This document shows positions 1-9,564 of a DNA stretch of 64,000 nucleotides, one piece after another. Every line of letters starts with the position of its first letter. The first letter of the stretch is position 1. The position numbers and the translations under genes are program-made. Under the pieces are notes generated by a model. The model saw only the letters and a program-made list of their open reading frames with translations. It was not told the origin of the DNA and did no database searches. The stretch is from Aureobasidium sp. EXF-3400 (Eukaryota > Ascomycota > Dothideomycetes > Dothideales > Saccotheciaceae). The stretch is from NCBI GenBank assembly GCA_024195585.1, contig SWBL01000054.1:1-64000 (forward strand). The letters are read 5' to 3'.

Positions 1-3
1 TAA

Positions 4-93
4 GGTGATGTGGTGTAGTGGTAGCATGTGTCGTTGTGGAGGTTAAAGTCCAGCAACGCCGACCCGACGGCGGTTCGATTCCGCCCATTGCCA
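4..93 (+). tRNA. tRNA-His (GTG anticodon) with intron
   Basis: The acceptor stem 4-10 pairs with 86-92 (two G-U wobbles) and A93 is the discriminator base. The D-arm lies near 13-27 and contains a good A box (11-21). The T-arm is 69-85, stem GGCGG/CCGCC around loop TTCGATT, which also forms the B box. The anticodon loop starts TT-GTG-G at 34-39, giving anticodon GTG (histidine). The anticodon stem only closes (32-33 region with 60-63) if about 19 nt, roughly 40-58, are removed directly after position 37, the canonical tRNA intron site; the outermost stem pair remains a mismatch. A73 fits eukaryotic tRNA-His. A run of five T at 102-106 is a suitable Pol III terminator. The intron ends are inferred. 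Confidence 0.75.
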
Positions 94-101
94 GGATCGT
101 C

Positions 102-106
102 TTTTT
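102..106 (+). terminator. Pol III terminator of the tRNA gene
   Basis: A run of five T lies nine bases after the tRNA 3' end, the usual RNA polymerase III stop signal. Confidence 0.6.
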
Positions 107-772
107 GCTCTTTATGTCTCCTCCTTGCTTCCTTTGACCTGTGGATGATTGTTTTTCTACTTTTGCTTGATGTTATTAGAGATATGGAGTGCAGAAGAGC
201 GAGTGGATCGTTTCGGAGGGCTGCTTTGACAGTGTAGTTTTGGTCGAGGTTGATTTGTCCGTTTCACTTCGAGTCCTGGTTTCGCAAAGTGGACTCGAGG
301 TGTTTTGTGTTTCAAAGGGAATGACGAGTATTGTTATTTTGGTAGGCACGGGTTAGAGTCGTGAGGACAGCCAAAGAGCCGGTTGTAAGAGAGAATGAAT
401 GAGAATCAGGAACATGATAGAAATACGTGAAGTGCGGCTCAAGAGAAGGTAAGGTATGAACACGCTTTTCTTTCCGAAAAGTCGGAAAATTAGAATAAGG
501 AAAATAAACAAAGGGTCGTGATAACATGGTTCTTAGGAAACCCTTGCGCCTTGCAGAACACCAGAAAGGTAAGACTTTCGCACAGGTTGCTACTCATTCT
601 CTCGTTTTCGTTGCAGACCATTCCCGAAACGCCTTGCAACCAATGTATGATGGGTATCAGCTCTCCTGAAAGAAAGTGTACGATGCAAAATGCAGGACCA
701 CCCTAAGTGAATTGCAACAAGAAACAAATCATGAATGCAAGGCCGTAAAACTCCATATCGATGCAAGGGCTC
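107..772. other. intergenic, nothing recognised
   Basis: Between the tRNA and the 3' end of the methyltransferase gene. Only short unsupported reading frames are present. The right part is probably the 3' UTR of the minus-strand gene. Confidence 0.5.
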
Positions 773-2129
773 TTAGACAGCAGGACTGACTGCTTTTGAG
801 CTAGGCGGCGAGTGACTGTTATAAGGTCTTGGGCCTTGGTAGATGTAGACATCGACAGCGGGTGCTGAATCGCCGTAACCGTACCCAGGTTCACCAGGAA
901 CCGGCAGTGAGGTCTGTGACTTCTTCTGGAAGCCTTTCAAGTGGAACAGGTCCCAGAACATGTCTTCGCTCTCGTGACGAACCTTTGTCGAGATGAGGAT
1001 GACTGCTTTTGGTGACCGCTGAATGAGGCGTTCGAGTGTGTCGACCAACGGAGGAATCGAGTCTGAGTTGTAGATACACTCGGCCACCAGGATTAGACCG
1101 AATGTGCGAGAGGCGACCTTTGGTGGCAATGGAGCTTCCCAGTCCAGAGGGGCGAACTCAATGTTGGACGACATGGCAGGGTTAGCGACTTCGATGTTGC
1201 GCGCGACCAACTCGTCAACCTCGGGCAGATCGGTGAGGAGGACATTGCAGTCGGGTACAGTCTGAGCGAGACCGATACCGACGACACCGCAACCACATCC
1301 CAGCTCTAGTACGTTCAGTTTCTTGTATGTGGCAGAGGACAGGACTTTTTCAAGCAATGGTGCTTCGTGGACAGAGCGAAGGGCAACGACACGATCGAGG
1401 TAGGCGGTCAGGGACAGACTGCCGTCCCACAGATGGCGGGCAATGCTCTCGCCAGTGTCTTCGAAGATATTCAAGGTACGTCCGGTCAAAGGAGTGAAGC
1501 GGCGCTCGACTCGTCTGTGTGTCTCGAGGGAGCCCTTTGTGGGGTTCAGAGTCTCGCTCCATACGGAGATGATACCTGGGAGATGACCGTGACCATGGTG
1601 GTCTTCGAAGCAGTCGTATGTGGACTTGCTTGATTTTGTGTGGATGTGGAGTTTGGCAGGCCAGTCGATCTCGGTGTTCGTCAGGTCGAATGAGACGGAT
1701 AAAGAACGCATGTCCGATTTCCATTGTAGGGTCTTGCGTAGGAAGATGTCACCACCATGGTCAGGTTCGCGGAGGGTTGCGGCGAGCTGGATGTCATGAG
1801 GGTAGAATGTCTCGCCCAAGTCGGTTGTGAGTGTGATGACGGCCGAGAGAGTGACAGTGCCGTTGTCGACCTGGATCTTTGGCGTCTTGAGGAAGCGAAC
1901 TAGAAGAGCATGTGCGTGAGTGGACAGCAACAGAGACAACAAGAGAGGCAGCAAGACGAATAGCAAGAGAGACAGCGACGAGGACGGCAACAGGAACAAC
2001 AACAGCGACTAGGCACGCAGGGACCTTGTCGGGTGGCTACCGGGGGACTCGGGCAAGGTACAAGGCAGGTTGTGGAGAGGTATAGGACACTGATTGATAA
2101 CAGAAACGTGGTGGCTTACCGTAGTGCAT
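773..2129 (-). CDS. SAM-dependent methyltransferase, METTL21/EFM-type (Methyltransf_16 family)
   Basis: Two exons: 2129-2120 (only 10 coding nt, ATGCACTACG) and 1899-773; the 220-nt intron runs GTAAGC to CTAG. The product is 378 aa and starts MHYVRFLKTPK. Residues of the C-terminal half form a Rossmann methyltransferase: motif I VLELGCGCGVVGIGLA, an acidic TDLPEV loop, an LDWEAPLP stretch and AECIYN after strand 4. These are the marks of the lysine methyltransferase family 16 (METTL21, yeast EFM proteins); fungal relatives are often called Rrg1 (rapid response to glucose). The N-terminal third (about 1-130) is beta-rich and family specific. The substrate cannot be read from sequence. The gene is head to head with the gene at 2618. 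Confidence 0.85.
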
Positions 2130-2617
2130 GGTTGCGGCGGTCGAGGCAGAAAGAACGAACGGCGAACTGCTGCCAGAGGACACAGGCAAGAGCCAGGAAG
2201 TGACTTGTCTTTTCCTCTCTGTAAACGAAGTCGGAGCAACTGCCGGCGTTTGCGCGAGCGCAAAGTGCACAAATAGGCCAGTCTGGACTATAGCGGCACA
2301 GCCATCTAGAACGGCGGCCTTTTTTGCTTTTTTTCAAATCTGATCCATCTCCCCTGATTGACTTCGGAACGACACGTGCGATTTCCCCGATTATCTTATC
2401 TCATCTGTCTCCCCGCATCTCGCCGGTCGCATCCGAGCGAGCCCTGGGCGTCACCAAGCCCAAGGCTTCCTTAGCACCTCCACCAAAGGATCCTGCCGCT
2501 CAGCTGCCAAACCTAAGCCACGCCATTGTCATCATCCCCAGCGCAGGCCGTCCACTCGGCGCGCCGTCTCGATACCTACAACTCGTCCACCACGAAAACT
2601 GATGCCCCTCGCCCGTC
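2130..2617. promoter_or_regulatory. divergent intergenic region (promoters of 2129- and 2618+ genes)
   Basis: 488 bp between two start codons facing away from each other. It must contain both 5' leaders and promoters. No specific binding site was identified. Confidence 0.5.
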
Positions 2618-3937
2618 ATGTATCGACGCGGCGATCCTCGCTTCCGCCGGACCATCAATGAGATATCTCAGACCATCGAGAGCGCCAACGAGTCCGCCCA
2701 GGCCAACATATTTACCTTTTCCCATAGATATCTCGGTCCCTGCTTCTCGTCCATTGGGAACTGCTTTCAATCATGCTCCTCCTGCCTTCCATGCTGCGAC
2801 AGACTGCATCGAAGTCGCGCCCGTACACGTCCCCGCCCCGAGCTGAGCTTCGACTTCTACGACGACTGGGATGATGACGAAACCGCCGGTCTACTGGCAT
2901 GGGACAACGATGACTTGGACAGGCCTCAAGCTGGAAGTGGATACGGCGCCGGTGCCGTATCTGATCAACCCGCCCGTGAGCGTGCTATGAGTTATGGTGC
3001 TCGTCGCGACAAGTACGGCCGTCGCAAGAGCCAGCCGAGGAACGACCCTGAATCAGACCCTACCCTTATTCCTGCCACCTCCTACTTTGGCTTCCTCGGC
3101 AAGTTCTCTAGCAAGCTCACCGGAGCCAAGACCCTACGCTACAAACCGTCCGCTGCCGATCTACAAGATCATCCTGGCGCCTCGAGGACCATGCCAGCGC
3201 TTGCCGAAGAGGATAGTGAGTTTTCTCCTAGAAAGAGAAGCAACACTGCTGGAAGCAACGGAACAACCGACTCTTTCAGCTCGCGAGGTGATCTCTTCCC
3301 AAGCGAAGACGAAGACGATGCTCACGAGCTCGACGATGAATTTGCCATGGTCCTCGAACGTCGCACCACGGGCGCCGGGCTAGAGGATGTGAACACCAAT
3401 GGTAAACCTCGCCGACCGGGAAAGCGCCCCAGTACCGGTTCTAGGCTATCCACTCGGACGATGTCAAGTAGAAGCACGCGCAGCTCTAAACGGCGGTCTC
3501 GTGCAGCTAGCATTTCGCCGTCAAGGGAAGCCACCGTCGAGCCTAAGCCCGTACCATCTCTGACAGAACTCAAACAAGAAGAAGACAGGTTACGAGAAGA
3601 GGAAGAAGCTGCCATAGCCAGTAGAAGAGATGCTGCCAGAGGTCTTGCACTGAAGCGCGGGCTGAGCGTCAATGGACAGTCACCTATGGCTTCCGTTCCA
3701 CCGGCCGGAGAACCAAAGCCGGCAGTGAGTCCTGGTATCACCGACGATGTTCACAACGACCGGAACCGGGAGCAAAAATTACCACTCACCTCTGAACCGC
3801 CTGAGAACGACAAGGTAACGAGTAGCGACACGATTCCTTTCCCGAGCTTCAATCCGGACATGGCAACGACAGAGGATCAAGACGTCGAATTTGCTGAATT
3901 CGTACCGGCCCAGTTACCTCGGTTTACGGGTTCATGA
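2618..3937 (+). CDS. hypothetical protein, Cys-rich N-terminus and disordered acidic body
   Basis: A single exon of 439 aa starting with ATG. I do not recognise a named domain. Residues about 40-65 carry a dense cysteine group (CFSS..CFQSCSSCLPCC) that could be palmitoylated, followed by an acidic FDFYDDWDDDE segment. The rest is mostly low complexity: Ser/Arg-rich basic stretches near residues 275-310 (with SRSTRSSKRRSR), a charged predicted helix around 320-345 (ELKQEEDRLREEEEAA) and an acidic, Pro-rich tail. Codon use and the good start context argue that it is real. A membrane-peripheral scaffold is one possibility, but that is inference only. Confidence 0.8.
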   Translation: MYRRGDPRFRRTINEISQTIESANESAQANIFTFSHRYLGPCFSSIGNCFQSCSSCLPCCDRLHRSRARTRPRPELSFDFYDDWDDDETAGLLAWDNDDLDRPQAGSGYGAGAVSDQPARERAMSYGARRDKYGRRKSQPRNDPESDPTLIPATSYFGFLGKFSSKLTGAKTLRYKPSAADLQDHPGASRTMPALAEEDSEFSPRKRSNTAGSNGTTDSFSSRGDLFPSEDEDDAHELDDEFAMVLERRTTGAGLEDVNTNGKPRRPGKRPSTGSRLSTRTMSSRSTRSSKRRSRAASISPSREATVEPKPVPSLTELKQEEDRLREEEEAAIASRRDAARGLALKRGLSVNGQSPMASVPPAGEPKPAVSPGITDDVHNDRNREQKLPLTSEPPENDKVTSSDTIPFPSFNPDMATTEDQDVEFAEFVPAQLPRFTGS

Positions 3938-4859
3938 TGAGAACTGATAGCTCATGTTTGCAGCGATGGAGTCTGGTGTCTGCAGGTGGAAGAAAGCGAG
4001 CCGGAATATGAATACTATGTGCATAACGAATCTTCTTTTCATTCTTGGTGTTCTAGCGGATTTGCTTTTAGATGATAGGTATCGCTAGAGAGGCTCTCGA
4101 AGCAGCGGGCCGCCGCACTTAATTAATCAACCTTGAACTCCACAACAAGAGCTTGCTTTACAGGGGTGATCCTTGGCCGTGGACGTCATGATATATTTTT
4201 TCCTCTGTCTCAGATGGCCGTATCTGGTCGTGTCTTTCACTTGTGAGTTGCGGCAGCTTCTTATCTCGGTGGACTGTCGCATCAGAAATGCATGACAACG
4301 TCTTTTTCAGAATCAAACGGGCAAGCGAGGTGTCTCGGAATGGGTTAAAGCCGGGGGTGGCTTGTCGATCTGCTGGTTTGCATCTTAGAAACACAGAGTC
4401 GTGGAAATTAGACAGTCAGATTGGGAAGCAACATTAAGCAAGGCCAAGTCGGAAAGTTGAGAGCAGAGTCAAGGCGTGTGACATATGGTGCTTGGTTCTG
4501 AGAGTGAGAATAGAGCTCTGCGACAGCTGATTCGCTGGGTTAGATTGGCGCGAAAGACTGGAAACATAACGGCTTTTGGCTGCCGAGTCAAGAAGGGTCG
4601 ATGGTTTAGGCGAGGAGGGTTTAACTGGTAGATGACCAGGGCAATTTACTGTCGACCGTCTTTTCCTGCACGCTGGCCGCCAGAGACCCGACGAGCAAAA
4701 GTGCGAGATACCCTTCATATCATATCGCGTCGACTTGAGGGCTAGCAGACTTGTTCGCGGCATCACGCCAGATACATTAAATGAACGGCGCTAGCGTCAT
4801 TGGACCAGCAGGCTGCAGATAGGTACTTGTGGTAGTCTCGTTCTTGTTGTTTGGACGCA
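3938..4859. other. intergenic, 3' region and RhoGAP promoter
   Basis: 922 bp between two plus-strand genes. No RNA gene, repeat or convincing coding sequence was seen. It probably holds the 3' UTR of the upstream gene and the promoter of the RhoGAP gene. Confidence 0.5.
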
Positions 4860-7800
4860 ATGCAGCAGCATGCCGGGCATCCCACGACACCGTATCAGCT
4901 TCCTGCTGCTACCCTGCCGACCTCACAACGCGCCGGCAAGGCTGCACACGACCTGCCATCGTCCTCATCACCAACTCTCAGAGACTCGCCGCCTTTGCAT
5001 CCGCTGAATGGACAACCACCTTTTCGTGCCAGGCCGCTAGAGACGACTCGTCGCCTGCGTGCGTCCCATGTCCGAGACACTTCTGCCGCAACCTCTCCTA
5101 CCACCATGATTCCGCAAACACCCACCACCGCTGCTCAGCGCAGCGCGAATGTCTCGATGGCACAACAACAACGCACCGTTTCGATGGATTCGACACTGTC
5201 TTCGCTTTCCTCATCTACCGCTCCCCAGCCCATCGTCCGTTCGCAGTCAAACATCTCACTGGAACCAACCGACATACCCACCCTAATTGCAGCCGCTGGT
5301 TCCCCCGAGGCTGCCATCGCGAAGCTGCTACAAGAGAAACAGTCGGCTTCAACGCACACAACCCAACTGTGGAGGCTCGTGGAAAAGCAGAGGGCCATGA
5401 TCCTTGGCCTTAACAAGGACTTGGAGCGAACACTGAAGGAGAAGGAGAAATATCGCAAGAGACTCAAGGACTTGGTCGGCGAGCAGTCCTCCCGTCCACC
5501 CACCATGAGAGAAAGCATGGGTTCTGCCAGCCTTGACAGCCAGTCTCCCAACTTGCCCGCCTCCAGTCCACCATTACCTTCGAGCACATCTCTAGACAGT
5601 CTGGCCGCAGGCTTGCAACGTTCCAGCCGTGTCCAGCCGTCAGCCTCAGCATCTTCTTTACCCGGTCTTCCAACGCGCTCCTCTGCAAATGGCCCTAAAA
5701 CCCCTAATTTCACCGAAACTCCCCACGTAATATCTCCCAAGCCCTTCTCGAGCCCGAATCAGAGACTCCGCAAGGAGAAGCCTGCTCCACTGGACCTATC
5801 GAGCGCTCCAACCATGTTCTGTGAAGCCTCGGATTCAGACGAAACCCCTCCACTCTCAAGAGGAAGAAAGAAGACAAGAGCCGATGATGACAAGCTAAGG
5901 GAGGAACTAGCCAGTCAAAGCCAGCACAAAGAAACAACTCAGGCTGGTAGCCGGAGTGCTCCGCCTCCCACAGCTGACCGCCGTGTCCCTGCTCCTGCCG
6001 ACCTAGACGCTGATCCAGGTCTACTCAGTGACACAGATCAGGGAGTACTCAGCGATGCCGAGACAATCGATTTCGGTTCTCCTCAGCTTGCCCAGGTCCA
6101 AACATTCCAAAGCATGGGCCAGATGGTATCCGCCGATGCCTCTGCCCAACCCAAACGCCATCCCGTCTCTTTGACTGTCTTGAGTCCTGGACTACCCATG
6201 AGCCCTCGCCCTAGCGACAGACCCATGAACTCGCCCATGCCTAGAGCTTTCAAGCAGTCATTGAGCTCAATCCCCATTTCTCCTAGAGTAGGAGGGCAGA
6301 TGCCCTTGTCACCACGTGCCCCTCGCCAACCTATTCCTATGCCTCCGCAAACCCCTCTCTCTTTCGCCTCTCCTCATTTGGCTCGTGCCGAGACTTACCA
6401 AGCACTTGCAGCCAGTTCCATGTCTGATAGGCTAGCTGTTCCCTCACAGCACAACTCGGCAGATCCTGAACAATCATCAAACGCACCCGCTCCAAGGTCT
6501 CCTGGTGAGGTCTATCGCGGGTTCGTATCAGAGCAATATCCTGGTCTTCTCCTGCCTCCAAATGCTCTCCCTTCGATATATGTAAAAGTCGATTCATCGC
6601 GTCTGCGACCGTCCAGGCAAAGTTACATGGCACCCAAGCCATCTGAGGAGAATCCTGTCATCACACTTGCTGTCTTTGCAAGATCCGACAGAAGTCAGTT
6701 GTGGCATGTGGAGAAGTCATTGACCGCCATGTCCGTCTTTGATCAACAAATCAAAGTCGCATCAAATTTTAGGACAAAGCTACCCGATCGTTCTTTGTTC
6801 ACCGGACACGCTCCTGCTCGAATGGACGCCCGCAGGAACGCTCTCGGCATCTACTTTGACAGTATGCTCGACACTCCCATGGACGACCAAGCTGCCTTGA
6901 TCATTTGTGGCTTCCTGACTGCTGATGCGATTGGTCCCGATATGCCTGAGTACTTTTCCCAAGAAGCGATCAATCCGGTCAAAGTTCCCGTAGTTCAAGG
7001 TGCAGGTGTTCGTAAGGATGGCTACTTGACAAAACGTGGAAAGAATTTCGGTGGCTGGAAAGCCAGATACTTTGTTCTAGATGGACCGATCCTGAAGTAT
7101 TTCGAAGCTCCCGGAGGTGCAATTCTAGGCTCAATCAAGCTGTCAAGTGCGCAAATAGGCAAACAAGCACAACATGCGGCGCGACACCACGACGACGACG
7201 ACAGCGACACCGAGTACAGACACGCCTTCCTAATTCTGGAGCCTAAACGTAAGGATTCTTCGAATCATGTGCGTCATGTGCTTTGCGCCGAAAGCGACGA
7301 AGAGCGCGATTCTTGGGTTGAGGCTCTGCTACATTATGTTGAACAGATTACACCTCCTACAACTTCGAGAAAGCAAGATTCGATGAATGCGACGCGTAGT
7401 CCACGTCTCCAAAAGTCGATGAACGACCTCTCTACAGCAAGCTCGAGACAGTCTGATAGCTCTTCCATGCTTCGCAGCATTCCTTACCAAGCTACAGTGC
7501 CTGCTGAAGCACCTGTGATTGGCCCCAATCGTGAGATGGCCACGCCCTCACCAATCAACTCTCCAGCCATGGGTGAAGTTGAGCACCACCCGCAGATCTC
7601 CGGCCCGACCAACGGTACAGTAATCCAGAATGCAGAATCATGGGGCAACAGAAGAGACCCCGTCACCCAGACCCAGACCAAGGACAAGAAACGAAGCATC
7701 TTTGGGTTCCGAGGCCGATCGTCATCCGACACAGTTCCTGGCAGTGTGCCAAAGGACCTGATCCCAAGCGAGTCGCCTGTCCTTGTTCGGCCAGTCTTTG

Positions 7801-8803
7801 GTGCTCCATTGGCGGAAGCTATTGAAATAGCGCCACCATCGGACGTTCCTGTTCATCTTCCTGCTGTGGTGTACCGTTGTGTCGAATACCTAAGAGCGAA
7901 GAATGCTTCGTCTGAAGAAGGCATCTTCCGTCTTTCTGGTTCGAACATTGTCATCAAGGCACTGAAGGAGCGATTCAATACTGAGGGTGACGTCAAACTT
8001 CTCGAGGGCCAATACTATGACATTCACGCTGTCGCAAGTTTGCTAAAGCTGTATCTTCGAGAACTGCCGGCCAGTATTCTCACAAGAGAACATCATCTCG
8101 AGTTCCTCAAGGGCTTGGATGTTGATGAGAAAATCAAGGTTGAGGTGTTCAACGTCCTTGTGAACAAGCTGCCAAGGGCAAATCGAGAACTACTGGACAT
8201 CCTGAGCACGTTCTTGCGTGAGATTGTAGACAAGGAGGGTATCAACAAGATGAGCGTGCGCAATGGTAAGTCACAAATCTTTGTATCGTTGTTATATGAC
8301 TTATTAACATTACAACAGTTGGCATTGTATTTGCACCGACACTTAATATACCGGCTCCGCTCATCTCACTCTTTGTCATGGAGAACGACCGAGTTTTTGG
8401 CACCCCGATCGACATAACAACACCAGTGTCGCCTTACCCTGCAGACACACCACTCTCAGGGGTAACGCCTGAACACGTCAGATCACCTCGACACAAGCCG
8501 AGCGGTGACTTTACGATACCCAACTATAACCAGACAGGCTTCTTCCAGTCTGCACCTCCCAGCCGCGATGGGTATGACATGGGCATGGCTCCGTCTCAAC
8601 TTTCGAACAAGGAGAATGGGTCGACATCATACCACGACCGATTCTCACATTCGAACGGAAGTCGCACAACACAGCTTGGCAATCCCATGAGCAAGCAAGC
8701 CAAGCGCGAATCAAACACTTTGTTTATGGGTCTGAACCACGGGTCGATGGGCCAAAGAGAAGCTCCACTCAGTCGTCTTCGTGAGGCTGAGATCAATGAG
8801 TGA
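4860..8803 (+). CDS. Bem3-like GTPase-activating protein with PX, PH and RhoGAP domains
   Basis: Two exons, 4860-8265 and 8319-8803, with a 53-nt intron GTAAGT to ACAG inside the RhoGAP domain; 1296 aa. The ATG at 4860 is the first in frame. Order: a disordered Ser/Pro-rich N-terminus, a coiled coil near residues 165-210 (WRLVEKQRAMILGLNKDLE), more low complexity, a PX domain around 550-690, a PH domain around 715-830 (DGYLTKRGKNFGGWKARYFVLD) and a RhoGAP domain around 980-1180. The arginine finger sits in GIFRLSGS, and VGIVFAPTL is encoded by exon 2. Bem3-type proteins stimulate GTP hydrolysis on Cdc42 and restrain polarised growth; PX and PH bind phosphoinositides. The gene is followed on the same strand by a Ste20-type kinase. 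Confidence 0.93.
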
Positions 8804-9564
8804 GTGATAGAGGGCAAGCACGAGGTACAGACCAGATCTGTCTCAGATGATTGATGCGGAGACACTCGAAGGGTGTTTTTCCAGGAGTTCAAAAGGCGCC
8901 CAGAGGGCGAGATGTGACAGAAACGATGGGTCTAACGTATACAAGTCTTTGATTGTCACTAGACGATGCAGCATTCTTTTAATTTTCCAAGATTCCCCCT
9001 CAAGCTAGCAGCAGCTACTGAGCATTTCGTTTCGGCATTTCCGTTTAGCAAGGGTAGTTGGCAGATAGACAACAATATACAGAGTTAATTCTTCACAATG
9101 AATCATGGTTCATGTCACAGTGAGACAGGCAGATTGATGGCAGATGTCGCGGTGAGACTCAGCTGTTGCGGAGGTGCACGGGCGTCATCGGGCCGGAGCG
9201 GTGGACAGTGTTCAGCGGACATCAACAAAGCAAGTGCTCGGGTCAACAACAGCGGCTCGCATTATTGCTTCGCTAAGCAAGAGCCGTCTCTGCTGCATGC
9301 CAGCGAATCCTCGACACCCAGACTCGATCTCCCTCTCAACTATCTACGCTTCCTTTTGTTGATCGCCGTGTCGTTGCTGGTTTGACGACACCACCGCTTC
9401 CCCGCCGACACAGTAACGCTCGCAAACGAAATACACGCCCATTACGATTAGATTGAAGACCGAATCTCTGCGAGATTGCCATACAAGCACACTCGGCCGA
9501 ATCGTTTCATACAACTCCTGGCTACGCTCCACTCGCCTGGCGCAACCAACACCACAACTTCGAT
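8804..9564. other. intergenic, kinase promoter region
   Basis: 761 bp between the RhoGAP stop and the kinase start, same orientation. Expected to hold the RhoGAP 3' UTR and the kinase promoter. No distinct element was recognised. Confidence 0.5.

Noticed and set aside
1900..2008. Apparent signal peptide or membrane anchor at the N-terminus of the methyltransferase
   Set aside because: It is intron sequence: no ATG in frame, a stop just upstream, and a clean GT-AG intron links ATGCACTACG to the conserved VRFLKTPK start.
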